A stretch of 5,286 bases of DNA from Acidimicrobiia bacterium (GTDB taxonomy: Bacteria > Actinomycetota > Acidimicrobiia > IMCC26256 > BP-133), in the NCBI GenBank assembly GCA_025923175.1, contig JAICGL010000310.1:1-5286 (forward strand). The letters run 5' to 3'. Positions within the stretch are counted from its first letter, which is position 1; each line of letters starts with the position of its first letter. The notes below the pieces were generated by a model, which saw only the letters and a list, made by a program, of their open reading frames with translations, was not told where the DNA came from and made no database searches. The position numbers and the translations under genes were made by a program. Of the stretch, positions 1 to 4,776 are shown piece after piece.

Positions 1-134
1 CATTCGGCGCAGCCGGCAAGGTGGGCCTCCGCCTCCCGGCGGGCGGCGGGGGCGAGCTCGTCGTCGAGGTACGCCGACAGGGCGTCCTCGAGGTGCGGCC
101 CGGACCCCGGGGGCGATCCCCCGAAGACGTTCAC
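1..134 (-). CDS. Zinc-finger anti-sigma factor (RseA-like), N-terminal part, cut by window edge
   Basis: This is the first 44 codons of a gene that continues beyond the left edge. It starts at a GTG (134-132) that overlaps the TGA stop of the sigma factor gene in a GTGA junction, which points to translational coupling. The visible protein has an N-terminal His (residue 14), an acidic helix reading LSAYLDDEL (residues 19-27), and then HLAGCAE (38-44). The next codon begins TG and can complete the H-x3-C-x2-C signature of zinc-binding anti-sigma (ZAS) factors. Such proteins hold their ECF sigma factor inactive until a stress signal releases it. In mycobacteria RseA does this for SigE. The symbol is left empty because only about a third or less of the protein is visible. 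It is not known whether a transmembrane segment or periplasmic domain follows. The identification rests on the motif plus the position next to sigma. Confidence 0.82.
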   Translation of the reverse strand, partial: MNVFGGSPPGSGPHLEDALSAYLDDELAPAARREAEAHLAGCAE

Positions 135-622
135 TGAAGGGCCGCCCGCAGCAGGCGCCGACCCCGGTGGATCCGGGACCGGACGGTCCCGACCGGGACG
201 GAGAGGGCGTCGGCGATCTCCTCGTAGCTGAGGCCGACGACGTCACAGAGGACGACGGCCGTCCGGAAGTCCTCCGGGAGGCGCCGGAGCGCGACCTGGA
301 CCTCGTCGGGAAGCCTGTCGGTCGCCTCGTCGGCACCCGGGCTAGACGGGAGCAGGCGCTCCGGGTCCTCCGGGAGGGCCTCGACGGGACGGCGCCGCCG
401 GCGGCGCACCTCGTCGAGGAAGACGTTGGTCACGATCCGGGACAACCAGGCCTCCAACGACCCCGGCTGGTAGGTCTCGAGGCCCTTGCGGACCCGGAGA
501 AGCGCCTCCTGGACGAGGTCGTACGCATCATCGTCGTTGCCGGTCAGCCGGTAGGCCACGTTGTAGAGGAAGCGCCCGTGGGTACGGGCCACCGCTTCCC
601 AGGTGGGAACCTCACCGGTCAT
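131..622 (-). CDS. sigE: ECF RNA polymerase sigma factor, SigE-like
   Basis: This 163-residue protein directs RNA polymerase to a stress regulon and has only sigma regions 2 and 4, as usual for ECF sigmas. Region 2 spans about residues 14-83: the core-binding and -10-recognition part includes DAYDLVQEALLRV (32-44), followed by YQPGSLEAWLSRIVTN and a basic run ending in RRRRRR. Region 4 spans about 107-160, with the -35-binding helix-turn-helix GLSYEEIADALSVPVGTVRS and then RIHRGRRLLR. The phrases YQPG, EALPED, AVVLCD and GTVRSRIHRGR closely resemble Mycobacterium SigE from memory. No alignment was run. The ATG at 622 lacks a Shine-Dalgarno sequence, but an ECF-type promoter ends 7 nt upstream of it, so the mRNA is probably leaderless. 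The stop overlaps the start of the anti-sigma gene. tatA lies 89 bp upstream on the same strand. The ECF class is secure; the sigE name is a likely assignment. Confidence 0.93.
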   Translation of the reverse strand: MTGEVPTWEAVARTHGRFLYNVAYRLTGNDDDAYDLVQEALLRVRKGLETYQPGSLEAWLSRIVTNVFLDEVRRRRRRPVEALPEDPERLLPSSPGADEATDRLPDEVQVALRRLPEDFRTAVVLCDVVGLSYEEIADALSVPVGTVRSRIHRGRRLLRAALQ

Positions 623-629
623 AGAAGGG

Positions 630-656
630 AACGCCGGTGACTGCCCGGGAGTTCCC
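630..656 (-). promoter_or_regulatory. ECF-type promoter of the sigE-like gene (probable autoregulation)
   Basis: On the minus strand a -35-like GGGAAC (656-651) is followed after exactly 17 nt by a -10-like CGTT (633-630). This is the same as GGAAC-N18-GTT, the form recognised by SigE/SigH/SigR-type ECF factors. The -10 is followed by 7 nt and then the ATG of sigE, so the transcript would start at or within a base or two of the start codon. That fits the absence of a ribosome binding site there. The inference is that SigE drives its own sigE-rseA transcription. The match is to a known consensus; no transcription data are available here. Confidence 0.6.
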
Positions 657-711
657 GATCCCGCGACGACCCGCTCCTCAGCAGGCTTCGGCGTCGCAGC
701 GCCGGCGGTTG

Positions 712-903
712 TCAGCTCTTGGCGTCGGGCTTGGTCTGCGGCTCCGCTGCGTCAGCCTCAGCAGCGCCCTCGGCGAGACCCCTCTTGAACTCCTTCGAAG
801 ACTCACCCAGTGAACGGGCGAGCTTCGGGAGCTTCGCAGCGCCGAAGATGAGCATGAAGATCACGAGGATGATGAGAAGTTCCGGAGCCCCGAGTCCACC
901 CAC
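712..903 (-). CDS. tatA: Sec-independent translocase subunit TatA
   Basis: This 63-residue membrane protein forms the pore component of the twin-arginine pathway, which exports folded proteins across the cytoplasmic membrane. The order is diagnostic: a short N-terminus with a polar Glu at position 8, one hydrophobic segment (about residues 9-21), the hinge motif FGAAKLPKLARSLG (20-33), an amphipathic helix (KEFKRGLAEG) and a charged low-complexity tail. The start is GTG at 903-901, preceded by AGGA (913-910) with 6 nt spacing, which fixes it. The length and the KLP-ARSLG hinge favour TatA/TatE over TatB, though Glu8 is also seen in TatB. It sits upstream of the SigE-like gene on the same strand. 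In mycobacteria a tatB gene is found in the sigE neighbourhood, so an envelope-stress link is plausible. tatC is not in view. Confidence 0.92.
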   Translation of the reverse strand: MGGLGAPELLIILVIFMLIFGAAKLPKLARSLGESSKEFKRGLAEGAAEADAAEPQTKPDAKS

Positions 904-939
904 GGGATGTCCTTTCGATCAAGGCTTGGTCACACCAGG

Positions 940-973
940 ACCTGGATGCCCCCTGATGCCTTTCCATCCAGGT
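940..973. repeat. 9-bp perfect inverted repeat between the LLM gene and tatA
   Basis: ACCTGGATG (940-948) and CATCCAGGT (965-973) are exact reverse complements separated by 16 nt. The dyad lies between the stop of the LLM oxidoreductase and the start of tatA. Neither strand has a T-run after the stem, so a classical intrinsic terminator is not supported, although a U-less actinobacterial terminator is possible. On the minus strand the right arm overlaps a TAACCT hexamer (975-970) that could be the -10 of a tatA promoter, in which case the dyad could be a repressor site. A further CCAGG-A-CCTGG near-palindrome sits at 935-945. No other gene signal is seen in the 125-bp gap 904-1028. Confidence 0.45.
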
Positions 974-1028
974 TACCGCCCTGACGTTTGGATCGGCAGC
1001 GCAGCCTTGTCATTTGCTTACCCGGTGC

Positions 1029-2024
1029 TTAAACAGCCGCCCTCAGCGCCCGGGCCAACAGATCGAGGTCGTCGCGGCCGCTGACGGAAAAAGGCAGCGG
1101 CCCGGCTGAGACGATGATCTCGGCCACTCCCAGCGCTGCCCAGCCCGCCACCTGCTCGGCCAGTTGCTCCGGGGTGCCGACAAGGTGCCCGGCTCGCCAC
1201 TCCTCGAGGGGGACCCGGTCGAGCATGCCGCCCGGCGCTTCGGCCTGCATCCGCTCGTAGCGGGCGGCGAGGTCGCGCTCGTCCTCTCCCGCCAGGGCGT
1301 AGAGCCCGAGGGTCCGCCGCACCGAAGCGGGGTCGCGACCGACGTCCTCGCAGGCCCGGTGGAGGACGTCGAGGCGGGCCCGGTAGTCGTCGGGCGTCCA
1401 GGCCCAGCAGGTGTTCCAGCCGTCGGCCATCTCCGCTACGAGCCGAAGGAGCCGGTCGCCCTTGCCCCCCACGAAGATCGGCGGCCGGGGCTCCTGCCGG
1501 GCCGGGGGCAGGTTGGTGGCGTCCCGGACGAGGTGGGCCTTCCCGTCGAGCGTGGCCGGGCCTCCGGGCAGGAGGGCGTCGAGAATGGCCAGCGCCTCCC
1601 GGAGCCGGGCCAGGCGCTCGCCCGGCGGGGGCAGCGAGAGGCCGACCGCCGCATAGTCGGGCTCGTACCAGCCGGCGCCGATCCCGATGTCGAGCCGGCC
1701 GCCGCAGAGCCGGTCCAGCGTCGCCAGCGCCTTGGCCAGCACGCCGGCGGGGCGCAGCACCTCGGCCAGCACCAGGGTTCCGAGGCGGGCCCGTGTGGCG
1801 GCGCCGGCGACGGCGGCCAGCGTGGTCAGGGGCTCGTAGGCGAAGTACTCCCCCGGCGGCCCGCCGTATTTCTCGATCGCCAGGCTGACATGGTCCGAGA
1901 CGTAGAGGGCGTCGAACCCCAGGCCCTCCGCCGCCCGGGCATGCTCGACGATCGTCTCGAACCGCAGCGGCGACTCCCCCGGGATCGAGAAGTCGTAGTG
2001 CGGCAGCGCCAGTCCGAATTGCAC
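1029..2024 (-). CDS. LLM-class (luciferase-like) F420-type oxidoreductase
   Basis: A 331-residue TIM-barrel oxidoreductase of the bacterial luciferase-like superfamily. Actinobacterial members mostly use coenzyme F420, some FMN, and their substrates are diverse. Visible family marks are the N-terminal strand QFGLALPHYDFS, the cofactor-side motif SDHV (residues 43-46), TRARLGTLVL followed by LRPAGVLAK, RLDIGIGAGW (110-119), PPIFVGGKG, WNTCWAW, and the C-terminal GTPEQLAEQV. The length is normal for the family. The GTG at 2024-2022 is chosen because it puts the start right at the conserved first strand and lies 8 nt after a TACCGT -10-like hexamer. A TTG at 2033 would add three residues and has a possible GGGGA ribosome site 8 nt upstream. 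The gene diverges from ftcD. The substrate cannot be told from sequence, and nearby genes give no pathway clue. The cofactor choice is inference from the subfamily style. Confidence 0.9.
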   Translation of the reverse strand: MQFGLALPHYDFSIPGESPLRFETIVEHARAAEGLGFDALYVSDHVSLAIEKYGGPPGEYFAYEPLTTLAAVAGAATRARLGTLVLAEVLRPAGVLAKALATLDRLCGGRLDIGIGAGWYEPDYAAVGLSLPPPGERLARLREALAILDALLPGGPATLDGKAHLVRDATNLPPARQEPRPPIFVGGKGDRLLRLVAEMADGWNTCWAWTPDDYRARLDVLHRACEDVGRDPASVRRTLGLYALAGEDERDLAARYERMQAEAPGGMLDRVPLEEWRAGHLVGTPEQLAEQVAGWAALGVAEIIVSAGPLPFSVSGRDDLDLLARALRAAV

Positions 2025-2032
2025 GGACCGCA

Positions 2033-2042
2033 ACGGTACTGT
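2033..2042. promoter_or_regulatory. Overlapping divergent -10-like elements (bidirectional, leaderless)
   Basis: The 10-bp core ACGGTACTGT reads TACTGT on the plus strand (2037-2042) and TACCGT on the minus strand (2038-2033). Both fit the TANNNT form and share the central TA. Each hexamer is followed by exactly 8 nt and then a start codon: ATG of ftcD at 2051, and GTG of the LLM gene at 2024. Neither of these starts has a Shine-Dalgarno sequence. This suggests two leaderless promoters back to back. The -35 regions are not convincing in either direction, and TANNNT is a loose pattern, so this is inference from geometry. Confidence 0.4.
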
Positions 2043-2050
2043 CCCCGCCC

Positions 2051-2929
2051 ATGCTCGAATGCGTGATCAACATCTCGGAGGGGCGCCGTCCTGAGGTCCT
2101 CGACGCGGTGGCGGCGGCCTGCGGGTCTGCGCTCCTCGACGTGCACACCGACGCGGACCACAACCGATCGGTCTTCACGCTCGCCGGGCGGACGGCCGGC
2201 GAGGTGTCCCAGGCCGCGATGGCGCTGGCCAGGGCGACGATCGAACGAATCGACATGTCGGGGCACTCGGGAGTGCACCCCCGGATCGGGGCCGTCGACG
2301 TGGTGCCGTTCGTGCCGATCGAGCCGGTGCGGATGGAACAGGCTTCGGCGGCGGCCCGGGCGTGGGGCGAGCGGGTGGCGGAGGAGCTCGGCGTCGCCGT
2401 CTTCTTCTACGGCCCCGCCGACCCGGAGGGTCGCACCCTTCCGGACATTCGCCGGACGGCCTTTCGGGAGCGCCAGCCCGACTTCGGGCCGCCGGAGCCG
2501 CATCCGACGGCGGGAGCCATGGCCGTCGGGGCCCGGCCGTTTCTCGTGGCGATCAACTGGGAGCTGGCAGCCGGCGGCGGAGGGCTCGAGGCAGACGTTG
2601 AGGTGGCTCGAGCGGTCGCCCAGGAGGTGCGGGAGCGGGACGGGGGCCTGCCGGGGGTGCGGGCCTTGGGATTCGCACTCGAGTCGAAGGGCCAGGCTCA
2701 GGTGTCGATGAACCTGATCGACCTCTCAGCCACCGGGGTCGAAGCAGCCTTCGAGGCGGTACGCCAGGCGGCGGCGAAGCGAGGGAGCGACGTCACGGCC
2801 GTGGAACTCGTGGGCCTCCTCCCCGCCGCCGAACTCGAGCGATGCAGCGGGGAGTTCCTCGCCTGGAGCGGCCTGTCTTCCGAACTGACGATCGAAGCCA
2901 GAGTCGGGGCCGCCGATCGGTCAGCCTGA
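2051..2929 (+). CDS. ftcD: Glutamate formimidoyltransferase (FtcD transferase domain only)
   Basis: This 292-residue cytosolic enzyme transfers the formimino group from N-formimino-L-glutamate to tetrahydrofolate, or the reverse, linking histidine breakdown to the one-carbon pool. The protein opens with the family hallmark ECVINISEGRRPEV (residues 3-16), then has DVHTDADHNRSVFTLAG (30-46) and HSGVHPRIGAVDVVPFVP (72-89). His76, in HPRIGA, corresponds to the catalytic His described in the mammalian enzyme. The second subdomain carries GPPEPHPTAGAMAVGARPFLVAIN split across about 155-180, and QAQVSMNLID. The length matches the transferase part alone. The cyclodeaminase domain of the bifunctional animal enzyme is absent, as in many bacteria. 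The start at ATG 2051 is supported by the conserved N-terminus and lacks a ribosome site, which suggests a leaderless mRNA. No hut genes are nearby, so the pathway role is inferred from the family alone. Confidence 0.93.
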   Translation: MLECVINISEGRRPEVLDAVAAACGSALLDVHTDADHNRSVFTLAGRTAGEVSQAAMALARATIERIDMSGHSGVHPRIGAVDVVPFVPIEPVRMEQASAAARAWGERVAEELGVAVFFYGPADPEGRTLPDIRRTAFRERQPDFGPPEPHPTAGAMAVGARPFLVAINWELAAGGGGLEADVEVARAVAQEVRERDGGLPGVRALGFALESKGQAQVSMNLIDLSATGVEAAFEAVRQAAAKRGSDVTAVELVGLLPAAELERCSGEFLAWSGLSSELTIEARVGAADRSA

Positions 2930-2947
2930 GGGTGCCGCCTCAGACCG
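2918..2947. terminator. Small hairpin between convergent ftcD and whiB
   Basis: CTGAGG (2926-2931) and CCTCAG (2938-2943) form a perfect 6-bp stem with a 6-nt loop that includes the ftcD stop codon. An outer CGGT (2918-2921) can pair with ACCG (2944-2947) across a 4-nt bulge. The genes end tail to tail 26 bp apart, where a bidirectional terminator would be expected. There is no U-tract on either strand, so the call is tentative. Confidence 0.35.
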
Positions 2948-2955
2948 ACGACTGA

Positions 2956-3240
2956 TCAGGCCGAGGCGTTGATGGCTCCGATCTCGCCCAGGGCGCGACG
3001 GCGGCGCAGGCGGCGGCGCTCCCGTTCGGAGAGACCGCCCCAGATACCGAACTTCTCATGGTTGCGGAGTGCGTACTCAAGGCATTCGAGGCGGACGGCG
3101 CAGCCGGCACAGACGGATTTGGCCTCCCGGGTGGAGGCCCCGCGCTCGGGGAAGAACAGCTCGGGGTCGACTCCCAGGCAGTTGGCCCTCTCCTGCCAGC
3201 GGCGCTCCTCCTCGGGCACTCTCCGGAACAGCTCGTGCAT
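2956..3240 (-). CDS. whiB2: WhiB-family iron-sulfur transcriptional regulator, WhiB2/WhmD-like
   Basis: WhiB proteins are small actinobacterial regulators that bind a redox- and NO-sensitive [4Fe-4S] cluster and act with the principal sigma factor. WhiB2/WhmD members govern septation and cell division. The 94-residue product has the four cluster cysteines at 21, 44, 47 and 53 (C-x22-C-x2-C-x5-C), the GIWGG turn at 65-69, and the basic DNA-binding tail with LSERERRRLRRRRAL. FFPERGASTREAK before the second cysteine and LEYALRNHEKFGIWGG after it look closest to the WhiB2/WhmD class. Subclass is judged from memory without alignment. The start at 3240 is firmly set by GGAGG (3251-3247) with 6 nt spacing. 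It converges with ftcD and diverges from the HemD-like regulator across a gap with several repeats and dyads, which suggests elaborate control. Confidence 0.95.
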   Translation of the reverse strand: MHELFRRVPEEERRWQERANCLGVDPELFFPERGASTREAKSVCAGCAVRLECLEYALRNHEKFGIWGGLSERERRRLRRRRALGEIGAINASA

Positions 3241-3268
3241 GTGAGGCCTCCAGGGGGGAACACGCTGT

Positions 3269-3278
3269 TGTAATTACA
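3269..3278. repeat. TGTAATTACA palindrome in the whiB leader
   Basis: This is a perfect 10-bp palindrome in AT-rich surroundings, 17 bp upstream of the whiB Shine-Dalgarno sequence. Alternatively GCTGT (3264-3268) can pair with ACAGC (3276-3280) around a 7-nt loop. On the minus strand TGTAAT (3278-3273) matches TATAAT at five of six positions and could be the whiB -10, which would put an operator-like dyad directly on the promoter. No good -35 is seen at 17 nt, so its role is open. Confidence 0.4.
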
Positions 3279-3280
3279 GC

Positions 3281-3360
3281 TCTGTCACTATGCCTCCGCC
3301 CGGAGATACAGCGCAAGAAGGATCAGGGATATCCCCAAAACTTCTTCTGTGACCATGCCT
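3281..3360. repeat. Pair of 15-bp direct repeats, 65 bp apart, upstream of whiB
   Basis: Copy 1 (3281-3295) is TCTGTCACTATGCCT and copy 2 (3346-3360) is TCTGTGACCATGCCT. They match at 13 of 15 positions. The 65-bp offset is about six helical turns, so both copies lie on nearly the same face of the DNA. On the minus strand they read AGGCAT[A/G]GT[G/C]ACAGA. They flank a compound dyad. The likely explanation is two sites for one regulator of whiB, but no known consensus is claimed. Confidence 0.5.
3308..3350. repeat. Compound dyad with a GGGATATCCC core
   Basis: A perfect 10-bp palindrome GGGATATCCC (3326-3335) sits exactly in the middle of a second inverted repeat, AAGAAG (3315-3320) and CTTCTT (3341-3346), with 5-nt spacers on both sides. 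An outer ACAG (3308-3311) can pair with CTGT (3347-3350), offset by 3 nt on the left. The whole element is symmetric around position 3330.5. It may bind a dimeric or tetrameric regulator, or fold as RNA if whiB transcription begins upstream of it. There is no U-run, so a terminator is unlikely. Confidence 0.5.
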
Positions 3361-3516
3361 TCCTCGTGACTGTTACACACCCGTGAGGACGATGAGGTCG
3401 CAGAGGTTGGACATTACGGGCAAAGCTCCGAGAATGCACGTCGAAGTTCGTCGGCGCCTACTTACTCAGTGCGATCCGGGGGCCGCGTCGGCTGGCAAGG
3501 AATGGTTCTCGCGTCT

Positions 3517-3532
3517 GTAACCAAGGCAGAAC
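3517..3532 (+). promoter_or_regulatory. Possible GlnR-like box upstream of the HemD-like regulator
   Basis: GTAAC (3517-3521), 6 nt, AGAAC (3528-3532) resembles the actinobacterial nitrogen-regulator GlnR pattern GTnAC-n6-GaAAC. The left half is perfect and the right half matches only in its last three bases. It is 9 nt before the first possible start of the NnaR-like gene, and NnaR and GlnR are known to cooperate in Streptomyces. The motif is short and degenerate, so chance is a serious alternative. Confidence 0.22.
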
Positions 3533-3541
3533 ATCCAGGCA

Positions 3542-4654
3542 ATGTCGTGCGGCAAGCCTGGACGGATGGACCCCCTGGCGGGCTGGACCGTGGCCGTGAC
3601 GGCCGAGCGTCGGGCCCGTGAGCAAGTCGAACTCCTCCAGCGACGCGACGCCACCGTGCTGCTCGTTCCGACCGTGCGGACGGAACGCGTCGACGACTCT
3701 CTGTTGCGGTCGACCACCGCCGCCCTGATCGAACGGCCCCCCGATCTGTGGGTGGCGTCCTCCGCCGCCGCGGTACAGGGCTGGATCTCGAGCGCCTGGT
3801 CGTGGGGGCTCGGGCCGTCGGTGATGCGCACCCTGTGCGGCGCGTCGGTCCTCCCCCGCGGGGCGTCGACGGCGGGCGCCCTCGTCGGTGAAGGGCTGGA
3901 CGTGGACTGGCAGGCCGCCACCGACACGCTGGATGGACTGGTCGACCACCTCGCCGAGCGCGGCGTGACCGGCGAGCGGGTGGCCGTGCTCCTCCACGGC
4001 AGCGACATGACGTGGTTCGCCGAAGCGCTGCGACAGCTCGGCGCCGAGGTCATCGAGGTGCCCGTCTACCGGCTGAGCGCCCCCGAGCCCGACCCGGGCC
4101 TGACCCGCCTCCGGGACGCCGCGGCGCTCCGGGAGCTCGACGCGATCACGTTCACGTCGCAGGCCGCCGCTCGCAACCTGGCGCTGGGGGGCGGCCCGGA
4201 GCTGCTCGAGCGCCTGGCCACGGCCGGCGTGATCTGCGCCTGTGTCGGTCCGCTGACCGCGCGAGCGGCCCTGGCCGCCGGCCTGCCCGGTGTGGTCGTG
4301 GCCGAACCGAACCGCCTCGGGTCGATGATCGGCCTGCTGGCCGACCACCTCGGCCGGCGCGGCCGGGAGTTCGAGATGGCCGGCCTGCCCGTCCGGCTCC
4401 AGGGCGCCCGCCTCGCCATCGACGGGAAGCAGGTGCGCCTCACCCCCCGGGAGCGGACGCTCCTCGAGGCGATGGCGGCGGCCGGCGGCGCGGTCATGTC
4501 GAAACGGACCCTCTCGCAGCTCGCCTGGGCGACCGCCGTGAGCGAGCACACGGTCGAGGTCACCGTCAATCGCCTGCGAGCCAAGCTCGGCCCCGCTGCA
4601 GTGGCACTGGAGACGAGCAATCGCCGCGGGTATCGCCTCGCCGTCGCAGGCTGA
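3542..4654 (+). CDS. HemD-like domain fused to OmpR/PhoB-type winged helix: NnaR-like regulator
   Basis: This 370-residue protein has two parts. Residues about 11-270 resemble uroporphyrinogen-III synthase (HemD): PLAGWTVAVTAERR at the first strand, LWVASSAAAVQGW near 69-81, and ITFTSQAAARNLAL near 202-215. Residues about 280-368 form an OmpR/PhoB-type DNA-binding domain: LTPRERTLLEAMAAAGG from 300, recognition helix HTVEVTVNRLRAKLG (336-350), and a final wing NRRGYRLAV. This fusion is a known actinobacterial type. NnaR in Streptomyces and M. smegmatis activates nitrate/nitrite assimilation genes, and Rv0260c of M. tuberculosis has the same layout. It probably acts as a regulator rather than a haem enzyme, since no hem genes are near. 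The ATG at 3566 (residue 9) fits the conserved N-terminus at least as well as 3542; neither has a good ribosome site. It lies 122 bp upstream of the DmsB-like gene on the same strand. No receiver domain or phospho-acceptor is present. Confidence 0.85.
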   Translation: MSCGKPGRMDPLAGWTVAVTAERRAREQVELLQRRDATVLLVPTVRTERVDDSLLRSTTAALIERPPDLWVASSAAAVQGWISSAWSWGLGPSVMRTLCGASVLPRGASTAGALVGEGLDVDWQAATDTLDGLVDHLAERGVTGERVAVLLHGSDMTWFAEALRQLGAEVIEVPVYRLSAPEPDPGLTRLRDAAALRELDAITFTSQAAARNLALGGGPELLERLATAGVICACVGPLTARAALAAGLPGVVVAEPNRLGSMIGLLADHLGRRGREFEMAGLPVRLQGARLAIDGKQVRLTPRERTLLEAMAAAGGAVMSKRTLSQLAWATAVSEHTVEVTVNRLRAKLGPAAVALETSNRRGYRLAVAG

Positions 4655-4776
4655 ACGTTGATTTCCGGCTGAGACCGGCCCTCTCTCAAGGGGTCGAGTG
4701 CCGTTGTGCGGAGATCGTCGTTCCTGTTTCACGGAGGAGCAACGGTCGGGCAACCGCGGGCCGGAAGGCTCATTGC

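Larger units (their letters stand above)
3241..3541. other. 301-bp divergent intergenic region between whiB and the HemD-like regulator
   Basis: No credible gene is seen here. Visibly lower GC than the flanking genes marks it as a control region. From left to right it holds the whiB ribosome site (3247-3251), a TGTAATTACA palindrome (3269-3278), a pair of 15-bp direct repeats (3281-3295 and 3346-3360), a compound dyad centred near 3330 (3308-3350), a GTGAC-TGTTACAC stretch (3365-3377), and a GlnR-like box near the right end. Possible promoters are weak. For whiB: TTGCGC (3316-3311), 18 nt, CATAGT (3292-3287). For the HemD-like gene: TTGGAC (3407-3412), 17 nt, GAGAAT (3430-3435). Neither is good enough to list alone. 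Confidence 0.6.

Noticed and set aside
167..640. Plus-strand open frame opposite sigE
   Set aside because: It mirrors the sigma factor gene, and its protein shows no domain.
1018..2256. Long minus-strand open frame overlapping the LLM gene and the start of ftcD
   Set aside because: Its translation is an Arg/Pro/Gly-rich low-complexity string without family motifs, typical of an alternate frame of high-GC coding DNA. The LLM frame on the same strand has clear family motifs.
3254..3270. Plus-strand GGGAAC...GTT as a second ECF promoter
   Set aside because: The gap between the elements is far too short for an ECF promoter, and it would fire away from whiB.
3364..3380. CGTGA...ACACA as a CRP-type site upstream of whiB
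   Set aside because: The spacing between half-sites is 5 nt rather than the required 6, and neither half is perfect.
4679..4692. Stem CCCT/AGGG after the HemD-like gene as a terminator
   Set aside because: Only four base pairs with no T-run. It is too weak to separate this gene from the DmsB-like gene.
4727..4744. GTTTC...GCAAC near the DmsB-like start as a GlnR or NnaR box
   Set aside because: Only one half-site is good (GAAAC on the minus strand), and the spacing to the other is 8 nt instead of 6.
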